A DNA stretch of 6,026 bases, taken from Chryseobacterium gleum (lineage in GTDB: Bacteria; Bacteroidota; Bacteroidia; Flavobacteriales_D; Sanyastnellaceae). The notes beneath the pieces were generated by a model. The model was not told where the DNA came from. It searched no databases and saw only the letters and a program-made list of their open reading frames with translations. The DNA lies in contig CALQJP020000163.1 in assembly GCA_943330925.2 (NCBI GenBank), positions 1-6,026 on the forward strand. Reading direction: 5' to 3'. Positions 1-6,026 of this stretch are shown here, in pieces. The position numbers and the translations under genes were made by a program. Every line of letters begins with the position of its first letter. The first letter of the stretch is position 1.

Positions 1-525
1 GCCAAGGTGGTAAATGCTTCTGTGAACCGCGAGAAAAATTACATTGTTGTCGACCGCGGAACCTTGGGCAGTGTGACAGCCGACATGGGTGTCATAGCAG
101 GAGGAAATATTGTAGGCGTTGTGCGCAGTGCGAGCGAGCATTTTGCGGTTGTTATGCCGGTCATTCATTCCGACTTTAAAGCCAGCGTGCGCCTACGTAA
201 GTCGGGCGCATTCGGCTCACTGGTGTGGCGCGGTGGTGATGCACAAATTGCGGATGTAATTGATATCCCCAAAAACATTCCGGTGGCACCCGGCGACACC
301 ATTGTGACCAGTGGATACTCGACTTACTTCCCATCCAACATTCACGTGGGTACCGTTGAATGGGTCGACGATAGCGACAACGACTATCACCTCATCAAAG
401 TGCGCATGGGCGCCGACTTCCGACGCCTTGATCACGTGTTGATTGTAAGTGATATTTTCAAACAGGAACAAGACACCCTATTGAACAAAGTAGAACAACA
501 AGATGCTGCAAACAGTAAGCGTTAA
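1..525 (+). CDS. mreC: MreC, rod shape-determining protein, C-terminal part (5' end outside window)
   Basis: MreC is a bitopic inner-membrane protein whose periplasmic beta-domain scaffolds the Rod complex and activates PBP2-RodA. The reading frame is open from base 1 (Ala-Lys-Val-Val) and gives 174 residues before TAA at 523-525. The stretch SVNREKNYIVVDRG, followed by DMGVI and GGNIVGVV, is the typical start of the MreC beta-barrel domain. The later APGDTIVTSGYS and FPSNIHVGTVEWV are its second conserved block. The missing N-terminal part would hold the membrane anchor and coiled coil, roughly 100 residues judging from usual family length. The GTG at 7 is an internal Val codon, not a start. 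The protein ends in a hydrophilic, Gln/Asp/Lys-rich tail beyond the barrel, and its last 23 bases overlap mreD. The identification is firm from both motifs and gene order. Confidence 0.94.
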   Translation, partial: AKVVNASVNREKNYIVVDRGTLGSVTADMGVIAGGNIVGVVRSASEHFAVVMPVIHSDFKASVRLRKSGAFGSLVWRGGDAQIADVIDIPKNIPVAPGDTIVTSGYSTYFPSNIHVGTVEWVDDSDNDYHLIKVRMGADFRRLDHVLIVSDIFKQEQDTLLNKVEQQDAANSKR

Positions 526-1027
526 CATCGTACGAATTGTCTTTTTGATTTTGCTGCAGGCATTGGTGGTAAGCCGCGTGCAATTGTTTGACGGGCTTAT
601 TTTTCCATGGATATATATCTTCGGCATACTGATGCTCCCTTTCGAGACTCCGCGCTGGTTGGTGATGGTTTTCGCATTCATGATAGGGTTGCTCATGGAC
701 TATTTCTCGGGGCCAATTGGCTTACACACTTCCGCTTGTGTTTTTTTGGGCTTCATGCAAACCATCGTTCAAAACGTACTTGCACCGCGCGAAGGCTATG
801 ATCTTACCCAGCGACCCACCGTGCAGCGCATGGGTCTTGCCTGGTATGTAACCTACGCCGGTGTGCTCACGCTGGCGCACCACAGTTGGTTCTTCTTTAT
901 GGAGGTGTTTCGGTTTTCGGATTTTTTGTATCAGGTATTTCACATCCTGTTGAGTACCTTGGCTACACTGGTGCTCATGACAATTGGCCAGTACCTGATC
1001 TACAATTCTAAAGGCGCACAAGTGTGA
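503..1027 (+). CDS. mreD: MreD, rod shape-determining membrane protein
   Basis: MreD is a small polytopic inner-membrane subunit of the elongation machinery that works with MreC. The product has 174 residues and is almost entirely hydrophobic, with about five or six membrane segments (roughly residues 8-27, 31-48, 52-68, 74-93, 112-133 and 143-166). The LPFETPRW block (45-52) and GLLMDYFSGPIGLH (62-75), with its Asp66 and Pro-x-Gly-Leu-His, match the family pattern. The ATG at 503 lies inside the end of mreC (23-base overlap) and has no Shine-Dalgarno sequence. No other ATG, GTG or TTG falls before the first membrane segment, so this start is well supported. The gene ends in GTGTGA, which also contains the GTG start of mrdA, so translation of the three genes is probably coupled. 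MreD sequences diverge quickly, so position in the operon adds much to this call. Confidence 0.93.
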   Translation: MLQTVSVNIVRIVFLILLQALVVSRVQLFDGLIFPWIYIFGILMLPFETPRWLVMVFAFMIGLLMDYFSGPIGLHTSACVFLGFMQTIVQNVLAPREGYDLTQRPTVQRMGLAWYVTYAGVLTLAHHSWFFFMEVFRFSDFLYQVFHILLSTLATLVLMTIGQYLIYNSKGAQV

Positions 1028-2844
1028 ACCAATACGACGGACGAAAGATTACCATCATTCTAATCGTTTGCGTAATTGCAATCATCTATGTTATTCGTTT
1101 GTTTTTCCTTCAGGTGGTGAACTCGACCTGGAAGGAGCAAGCCACTGCTCTTACCGAGGAGGAGATACCGCTTTATCCTCCGCGCGGAATCATTTACGAT
1201 CGAACAGGCAAGATGCTTGTGACCAACCAAACAGTGTACAACCTGATGGTGGTGCCGAAGAAAGTTGGCGAGTTCGACACGACTTCGATTTGCAAGTTGT
1301 TGCGCATTAAAAAGGAAGACATCGACAATTTGTTTGCCCGCGCCCGTGCTCGCGGTGAGTTTCATCGTCCGCAGCTATTGGTCGAGCAAATTACTCCGAG
1401 CGATTATGCGGCTATGTCGGAGCAGCTCTATAAGTACAAAGGCTTCTTTGCTGAATCGCGCACCTTGAGGGTATATCCGCAAAGTGTGGGTGCCCTTTTC
1501 CTGGGCGACGTTGGTAAGATATCGCCGGAGGAATACAAGAAAAATCCCTACTACACAAAGCAAGAATACCTCGGAAAGAGTGGCATCGAAAAAGCCTACG
1601 AGCAGGAGCTGCGCGGAGTGAAGGGAATCAACTACGCGTTTCGTGACAACGTCGGGAACATTCGGGAACATGCAGGCAACAAGGAAGACATGCCTGCCAC
1701 GCCCGGCACCGACCTCATTTGTACAATGGATGCCGACTTGCAGGCCTATGGCGAGAAGCTCATGCAAAACAAGCGCGGGTGTATTGTAGCAATAGAACCC
1801 AACACGGGTGAAATTTTGGCCATGGTATCTGCGCCCACCTACGATCCGAATTTATTAGTGGGCCGTGTGCGTGGCCATAATTTCAATGTGCTCAACACCG
1901 ATCCTCAAAAGCCCTTGTTCAACCGCGCCACCCAAGCGCAGTATCGTCCCGGCTCTATCTTCAAACTGGCGCAATCGCTTACAGCACTTCAAACGGGAGC
2001 CATTACACCACAAACCCGAATTCACTGCAACCGCGGTGTTATCGGATGCCACGGCAGCCACAGCAACGATGATCTGGAAATGGCCATCGTGCATTCGTGT
2101 AATCCGTATTTCCGCGAAGTAATGCATCGCGTAGTAGAAGCCAACCGCGACGCAAACAGCCGATTCAGAGATGCGCGCTTGGGACTTGAAATATGGCAGG
2201 GTTACATCACTCAGTTTGGCTTTGGAACCGACGTGCATTGCGACATCCCGGGCGTGAAAACGGGAAGTGTTCCAGGAGTTTCATTCTACGACAAATGGTA
2301 TGGAAAAGAACAGTGGGCCTTCAGCACCATCTATTCGTTGAGTATCGGTGAGGGTGAAATGCTCGTAACGCCTCTTCAGATGTGCAACATGGCTTGTGTT
2401 ATTGCCAACAAGGGTTGGTATGTGCCGCCGCACACTGTGAAGCAAATCGGGTTGGGTGGTATGCCACGCGAAGAATACATGAAGCGTTATCAATTGAGTA
2501 TCGACTCTTCGCATTTCACCACGGTTATAAACGCGATGGAAAAGGTGTTGCAGCCTGGAGGAACCGCTTGGCGCGCAGCACCGAAAGACATTGTGGTGTG
2601 CGGCAAAACGGGTACCGTACAAAACGCAGGCGGTAAAGAAGACCACGCGGTATTCATTTGCTTCGCCCCGAAGGACAACCCGAAAATTGCGGTGGCTGTA
2701 TACACCGAAAATGCGGGTTTTGGTGGAACCTGGAGCGCACCGGTGGCTACACTCATGATTGAACAATACTTGAACGACTCTATCGCCGAAAGCAGCAAAC
2801 CGCGCGAAAAGACCATATTCGAAGCAAACTTCCTCGACCGATGA
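1024..2844 (+). CDS. mrdA: Penicillin-binding protein 2 (class B peptidoglycan transpeptidase)
   Basis: PBP2 makes the peptide cross-links of new peptidoglycan during elongation, paired with RodA. The 606 residues run in order: a short cytoplasmic N-terminus; one membrane anchor (about 9-29); the pedestal domain opening with PPRGIIYDRTG (52-62); and the penicillin-binding domain. Its three active-site motifs are intact: Ser311-x-x-Lys314 with the nucleophile Ser311, Ser358-Cys-Asn360, and Lys528-Thr-Gly-Thr531. The length is normal for the family. The start is GTG at 1024, because an in-frame TAA lies at 1009-1011 and no ATG occurs between it and the membrane anchor. An AAAGG about 10 bases upstream is a weak possible ribosome site. 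The gene overlaps mreD by 4 bases (GTGA) and rodA by 4 (ATGA). Between the first two active-site motifs sits a Cys/His cluster (Cys335, Cys342, His343, His346) that may bind a metal. Beta-lactams of the mecillinam type target this family. Confidence 0.96.
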   Translation: MNQYDGRKITIILIVCVIAIIYVIRLFFLQVVNSTWKEQATALTEEEIPLYPPRGIIYDRTGKMLVTNQTVYNLMVVPKKVGEFDTTSICKLLRIKKEDIDNLFARARARGEFHRPQLLVEQITPSDYAAMSEQLYKYKGFFAESRTLRVYPQSVGALFLGDVGKISPEEYKKNPYYTKQEYLGKSGIEKAYEQELRGVKGINYAFRDNVGNIREHAGNKEDMPATPGTDLICTMDADLQAYGEKLMQNKRGCIVAIEPNTGEILAMVSAPTYDPNLLVGRVRGHNFNVLNTDPQKPLFNRATQAQYRPGSIFKLAQSLTALQTGAITPQTRIHCNRGVIGCHGSHSNDDLEMAIVHSCNPYFREVMHRVVEANRDANSRFRDARLGLEIWQGYITQFGFGTDVHCDIPGVKTGSVPGVSFYDKWYGKEQWAFSTIYSLSIGEGEMLVTPLQMCNMACVIANKGWYVPPHTVKQIGLGGMPREEYMKRYQLSIDSSHFTTVINAMEKVLQPGGTAWRAAPKDIVVCGKTGTVQNAGGKEDHAVFICFAPKDNPKIAVAVYTENAGFGGTWSAPVATLMIEQYLNDSIAESSKPREKTIFEANFLDR

Positions 2845-4235
2845 GCGCACCACGCCAACACCCGCTTGCCAATGTAGATTGGTTGACTGTCATTGTTTAT
2901 GGCATCATGGTGTTGTTTGGCTGGATGAATATCTACAGCGCGGCAGTTGTTGATACCAACCCAAACCCATTCGACATCAGTCAGGAGTATGGCAAGCAGT
3001 TCTTGTTTATTTTCATCAGTGCGTTCCTGGCCTTTCTCGTTTTGTACATGGAGGGCGAGTTCTTCAACAAGTTCGCAATTGTGATTTACGGTGTGTTCAT
3101 TCTACTCTTGGGACTTGTGTTGGCGGTGGGCACCACCGTGAATGGCGCCAAGGCATGGATACAGTTGGGAGGCTTTGCATTGCAGCCGGCGGAGTTTGCG
3201 AAGATTGGCGTTGGCCTTATGCTGGCGAAGTACATCTCCAACACCAAAACACGTTTCAATAGTTGGAAGCCGCGTTTTATGGCGGGCCTCATCATTGGCT
3301 TGCCTGCTGTACTCATTTTGTTGCAGCCCGATGTAGGTTCGTTGCTCACGTTTGTTGCATTCATTTTGGCTCTTTATCGCGAGGGACTTTCCGGTAACAT
3401 TCTCATCATTGGGATGGGAGCGGTTGTGTTTGGTGTATTGAGCATTATCACAGGGTTCAATCGAATTGACTATCCCTATTTTGGAGAGCAGAGCGGTGTG
3501 TTTGTGCTCATGACCATTGTGTTTGTAATAGGAACCGTTTTCATGTTTCTCATTCGCAATTTTGTGGTGCCGCGCAACAGAAGAAAGCTTTTTCTCATCA
3601 CGTTTTTATCTACCGCAGCAGCCATTGGATTCAGTTATTCCGTGAACTTCCTGGTCGACGGTGTTTTGCAAAAACACCAGAAAACACGCATCTATGTAAC
3701 ACTCGGACTTGAAGAGAAGGAAGAAGATCGCGATGCGATGTTTGCCGATTCTGAGAGTGCCGAAGCGGCGGCTGTTCCTGCTAAAAAGAAGGATGACCCT
3801 GGGTACAATGCACGGATGGCAAAAATTGCAGTGGGCAATGGTGGCCTGATAGGTCAGGGTTACATGAAAGGTCCCATGTCAAAAAACAAATACGTGCCCG
3901 AGCGCTGGACCGACTTTATCTTCAGTGTTATCTCGGAAGAATGGGGCTTTCTCGGAAGTTTCGCTGTGGTGGCGCTGTTTGTGTTCCTCATTGTGCGCAT
4001 CATCAACATGGCCGAGCGCCAGCGATCTCAATTTTCACGCATTTACGGCTACTGTGTTGCTTCCATCTTCTTCCTTCACCTGCTCATCAATGTGGGAATG
4101 GTTATCGGTCTTGCGCCCATCATAGGAATTCCGCTGCCCTTCATGAGTTACGGAGGATCATCGCTCATGGGCTTTACCCTGTTGCTCTTTATTTTCCTAC
4201 GACTGGATGCAGAGCGTTTGAGTGTGTTTCGATAA
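2841..4235 (+). CDS. rodA: RodA, SEDS-family peptidoglycan glycosyltransferase
   Basis: RodA polymerises lipid II into glycan strands in the inner membrane, as partner of PBP2. Family signatures are GAKAWIQLG followed by LQPAEFAK (102-121), LQPDVGS (161-167), YVPERWTDFIFSVISEEWGF (351-370) and the C-terminal LPFMSYGGSS (432-441). At 464 residues it is about 90 longer than E. coli RodA. The extra length comes from two apparent added membrane segments (about 217-238 and 248-270) and a charged insertion (291-320, Glu/Asp then Ala then Lys-rich) in the loop that normally holds the catalytic Asp. The usual Asp-Pro-x-Gly-x-Gly-Tyr is reduced to Asp319-Pro-Gly-Tyr, and the usual Gln-Ser a few residues later is Met326-Ala327. 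GAKAW fits my recollection of Bacteroidota RodA. The ATG overlaps the mrdA stop (ATGA), and no Shine-Dalgarno is visible. FtsW is the alternative, but the position after mrdA argues for RodA. Confidence 0.94.
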   Translation: MSAPRQHPLANVDWLTVIVYGIMVLFGWMNIYSAAVVDTNPNPFDISQEYGKQFLFIFISAFLAFLVLYMEGEFFNKFAIVIYGVFILLLGLVLAVGTTVNGAKAWIQLGGFALQPAEFAKIGVGLMLAKYISNTKTRFNSWKPRFMAGLIIGLPAVLILLQPDVGSLLTFVAFILALYREGLSGNILIIGMGAVVFGVLSIITGFNRIDYPYFGEQSGVFVLMTIVFVIGTVFMFLIRNFVVPRNRRKLFLITFLSTAAAIGFSYSVNFLVDGVLQKHQKTRIYVTLGLEEKEEDRDAMFADSESAEAAAVPAKKKDDPGYNARMAKIAVGNGGLIGQGYMKGPMSKNKYVPERWTDFIFSVISEEWGFLGSFAVVALFVFLIVRIINMAERQRSQFSRIYGYCVASIFFLHLLINVGMVIGLAPIIGIPLPFMSYGGSSLMGFTLLLFIFLRLDAERLSVFR

Positions 4236-4282
4236 GCTGAAATGGAAGTTATTCGAACGATTGCCCGAACGTGTAACTACTG

Positions 4283-5041
4283 TCAGCCACGCAGTTTATC
4301 GCGAATCTGCTGCATAAACTTCGACGGAAACACGAAGTTGTTGAGGGCCTCGTTTTCGGTATCCAGAATCTGATGCTTATTGCCTCTCCACGAAAGCTCT
4401 CCCTGGTATATGAAGTTGATGTGGTCGCCGGTTTCGAGCACCGAGTTCATGTCGTGGCTAATCACGATTGTAGTCGAGTTGAACTCATAGGTTATTTCTC
4501 GAATAAGATTGTCGATTACGATGGCGGTTTGCGGATCGAGCCCGGAGTTGGGTTCGTCGCAAAACAGATAGCGAGGATTGAGCGCTATGGCTCGTGCGAT
4601 GCCGGTTCTTTTCTGCATACCGCCTGAAAGCTCGCTCGGATACAACTTGTTCTTTCCCTCCAAATTGACCCTTTTCAAGCAAACATTCACTCGGTCGAGC
4701 ATTTCACTTTTGCTCATCGTGCTGAACATCTGAAGCGGAAACAAGATGTTCTCTTCAACGGTGAGTGAACTGAAGAGGGCACTGCCTTGAAAGAGCATGC
4801 CCATTTCCTGGCGGATGTCTTTGCGATCCCACCGATCGAGAATGGTGAAATTGCGTTTGTCAAAAAATATTTCGCCCTCATCAACCTCCATCAATCCCAC
4901 GATGCATTTGGTGAGTACCGACTTACCTGATCCGCTTCTTCCGATGATGAAATTCACTTTGCCCGGATAGAACTCGGTGGTGATGTTCTTCAGCACGGCA
5001 TTGCCCGCAAAGCTTTTCGATATGTTCTTCACCTCGATCAT
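4283..5041 (-). CDS. mlaF: MlaF-like ABC transporter ATP-binding protein (MCE-type lipid transport)
   Basis: This is the cytoplasmic ATPase of an MlaFE-type transporter, which powers phospholipid movement between inner membrane and periplasm. The 252 residues contain a complete nucleotide-binding domain: Walker A GRSGSGKS (34-41), Q-loop Gln85, ABC signature LSGGMQKR (138-145), Walker B YLFCDEP (158-164, catalytic Glu163), D-loop SGLDP (166-170) and H-loop His196. The Met-Gln-Lys-Arg form of the signature and GSALFSSLTVEENILFPL after the Q-loop are typical of the MlaF/Mkl branch. A short basic C-terminal extension (about 236-252) lies where E. coli MlaF contacts MlaB and its own partner subunit; whether it does so here is unknown. 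The ATG overlaps the mlaE stop by 4 bases (ATGA on the minus strand), so the two are co-translated. All ATPase motifs are intact, so the protein should be active. Confidence 0.93.
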   Translation of the reverse strand: MIEVKNISKSFAGNAVLKNITTEFYPGKVNFIIGRSGSGKSVLTKCIVGLMEVDEGEIFFDKRNFTILDRWDRKDIRQEMGMLFQGSALFSSLTVEENILFPLQMFSTMSKSEMLDRVNVCLKRVNLEGKNKLYPSELSGGMQKRTGIARAIALNPRYLFCDEPNSGLDPQTAIVIDNLIREITYEFNSTTIVISHDMNSVLETGDHINFIYQGELSWRGNKHQILDTENEALNNFVFPSKFMQQIRDKLRG

Positions 5042-5781
5042 AGCAGCAGCAATTGGGTGAGCACATAGTTGGTAATCAGAATAAGCACCATGCTGTACAC
5101 CACGGCCCGCGTGCTGCTTGCGCCCACTTCACGAGGACCACCGTATGTGTAATAGCCGTGATAGGAACTCACGCTGGTTATGATGAAGGAGAAGAAGAAG
5201 GTCTTAATGAGCGAATAGCTTACCTGCCATAGCTCAAACGAATATTGAAGACCGTATTCATAGTCATTGAGTGATGTAACTCCGGCCGTGTAGCCAACAA
5301 ACGCCCCGGCTGAAATGCCTATAAACATGGAAAGTATTACCATGAAAGGGAAAATGAAAAGTGCCGCTACTATTTTCGGAAGTATGAGGTAGCTGGCGGA
5401 GTTGATACCCATAATTTCCATGGCGTCTATCTGCTCGGTGATGCGCATGGTGCCAATTTCCGAAGCGATGTTACCACCCACTTTTCCGGAAAGAATCAGG
5501 CACACAATCGTAGAAGAGAATTCCAGAATCATGGTCTGGCGAGTGGTATAGCCAATAGTCCAGCGAGGTATCCATCCACTGTCGATGTTGGCTGCTGTTT
5601 GCAGTGTTACAACTGCTCCCATAAAGAGCGAGAGTAGCGCTACGATACCCAACGATTGAAGACCGATTTTGTCGATTTCCTGAATGATGAGCTTCCAATA
5701 GATTTTGCGCTTCTCCGGCTTGGTAAAGGTGTTTACCATGAGAAGAAAGTACTTACCTATATTGAAATAGAGCGACGTCAT
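5038..5781 (-). CDS. mlaE: MlaE-like permease of MCE-type lipid ABC transporter
   Basis: This is the integral-membrane subunit that pairs with the downstream MlaF-like ATPase and, in known systems, with a periplasmic MCE protein. The 247 residues start with an amphipathic N-terminal stretch, then membrane segments at about 42-62, 84-105, 131-156, 190-207 and 226-246. The family hallmark is SGKVGGNIASEIGTMRITEQ followed by IDAMEIMG (98-125), which holds the cytoplasmic coupling helix. GIVALLSLFMGAVVTLQ (45-61) and YLILPKIVAA (131-140) are further conserved blocks. Length is normal for MlaE. The ATG at 5781 is the first Met, places the N-terminus as in relatives, and has no Shine-Dalgarno; a possible promoter -7 element lies only 7 bases upstream. 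No mlaD, mlaB or mlaC lies in the window, so the substrate and direction of transport are inferred from the family only. Confidence 0.93.
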   Translation of the reverse strand: MTSLYFNIGKYFLLMVNTFTKPEKRKIYWKLIIQEIDKIGLQSLGIVALLSLFMGAVVTLQTAANIDSGWIPRWTIGYTTRQTMILEFSSTIVCLILSGKVGGNIASEIGTMRITEQIDAMEIMGINSASYLILPKIVAALFIFPFMVILSMFIGISAGAFVGYTAGVTSLNDYEYGLQYSFELWQVSYSLIKTFFFSFIITSVSSYHGYYTYGGPREVGASSTRAVVYSMVLILITNYVLTQLLLL

Positions 5782-5788
5782 GTTGAAT

Positions 5789-5796
5789 CAAACTTA
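5789..5796 (-). promoter_or_regulatory. Possible Bacteroidota-type -7 promoter element for mlaE-mlaF
   Basis: On the minus strand TAAGTTTG matches the Bacteroidota sigma-factor -7 consensus TAnnTTTG exactly and ends 7 bases before the mlaE ATG. Transcription would then start at or next to the start codon, giving a leaderless or nearly leaderless message. No TTG is found at the expected -33 distance, where the sequence is instead C-rich. An eight-base motif with two free positions can arise by chance, so this is tentative. If it is not a promoter, mlaE would be read from the upstream gene across the 83-base gap. Confidence 0.3.
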
Positions 5797-5864
5797 CTGC
5801 ATGGGGGGCATGTGCCATTCAGAAATCTCACAGGCTTTGCACAACGAAACGTGAATGAAAAGTG

Positions 5865-6026
5865 TTATTGCTTACGTGATTTTCGAACCTCGTTGAGGTA
5901 GGGCACAAGCGGTGAGGCAAATAGCCAGACGGGATAGAAGAAACGGCTTGCCCACGAGCCCGGCTCGGGCCACGAGGTGAGCGCCAAAAGACTGAATTTC
6001 ATGAGGAAAATAGCCGCCGTAATGCC
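5865..6026 (-). CDS. Unrecognised membrane protein, C-terminal end (5' part outside window)
   Basis: A minus-strand frame is open from the window edge (base 6026) to TAA at 5865-5867 and gives 53 residues. They form a hydrophobic stretch (ITAAIFLMKFSLLAL), a Trp/Pro/Ser-rich loop, a second hydrophobic stretch (FFYPVWLFASPLVPYL), then a basic tail ending Arg-Lys-Ser-Arg-Lys-Gln. This reads like the last two membrane segments of an inner-membrane protein with a cytoplasmic C-terminus. Its third codon positions are GC-rich like those of the neighbours. I do not recognise the family; a membrane-bound glycosyltransferase tail is one possibility, but nothing here proves it. A second minus-strand frame, offset by two bases, is also open to about 5874, but its composition and its two nearby Cys are less convincing. 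It lies 83 bases upstream of mlaE in the same direction and could share its transcript. Confidence 0.5.
   Translation of the reverse strand, partial: GITAAIFLMKFSLLALTSWPEPGSWASRFFYPVWLFASPLVPYLNEVRKSRKQ

Noticed and set aside
1375..1767. Long minus-strand open frame opposite mrdA
   Set aside because: It lies wholly within the intact PBP2 gene, shows no recognisable domain and has a composition typical of an antisense shadow.
2281..2853. 190-codon minus-strand open frame opposite the end of mrdA
   Set aside because: It covers the conserved KTG region of PBP2 on the other strand. It is rich in Arg, His and Cys, as expected for a shadow frame, and has no independent support.
3711..3800. Frameshift or assembly error as the cause of the odd RodA loop
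   Set aside because: The frame is the same before and after the segment, conserved RodA motifs resume directly, and there is no internal stop, so a true in-frame insertion is simpler.
3941..4240. Plus-strand frame overlapping the 3' end of rodA
   Set aside because: It is His/Cys/Arg-rich with no motif and sits over the conserved SEDS C-terminus, so it is an out-of-frame shadow.
4236..4282. Possible bidirectional terminator between convergent rodA and mlaF
   Set aside because: Only short imperfect pairings are present (GTTA/TAAC and TTCG/CGAA around 4248-4277, with a four-base bulge), and there is no T-run on either side. It cannot be called a terminator from sequence alone.
5656..5901. Plus-strand frame crossing the mlaE start and the intergenic gap
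   Set aside because: It is antisense to the MlaE N-terminus, has no recognisable domain, and runs against the direction of both flanking genes.

Overview
The window looks like a chromosomal segment from a Bacteroidota bacterium, probably near Flavobacteriales. The reasons are the gene order (mreC-mreD-mrdA-rodA), the Bacteroidota-like character of the RodA and MlaE proteins, starts that mostly lack a Shine-Dalgarno sequence, and mid-range GC. This assignment rests on recalled family features, not on a database search.

Plus strand, 1-4235: the downstream part of the cell-elongation (Rod complex) operon. It holds the C-terminal part of MreC, all of MreD, the class B transpeptidase PBP2 (mrdA) and the SEDS glycosyltransferase RodA. 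Consecutive genes overlap by 23, 4 and 4 bases, so they are almost certainly one transcript with coupled translation. MreC and MreD form the membrane scaffold that activates the RodA-PBP2 pair, in which RodA polymerises lipid II into glycan and PBP2 cross-links it. mreB would be expected just upstream of the window.

Minus strand, 4283-6026: a convergent unit read from right to left. It consists of the C-terminal end of an unrecognised membrane protein, an 83-base gap, then an MlaE-like permease and an MlaF-like ATPase that overlap by 4 bases. These two form the inner-membrane core of an MCE-type lipid transporter that maintains outer-membrane lipid asymmetry. No MCE (MlaD), MlaB or MlaC gene is present here. 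The two units meet tail to tail across 47 bases with no convincing terminator.

The region is mostly ordinary housekeeping DNA. The unusual part is RodA. It has two apparent extra membrane segments, a charged low-complexity insertion in the periplasmic loop that normally carries the catalytic aspartate, and substitutions in the conserved motif right after that loop. A Cys/His cluster in PBP2 near the active site is a second point of interest. I found no mobile element, CRISPR array, tRNA, rRNA or clear riboswitch, and no gene-free stretch longer than 83 bases.
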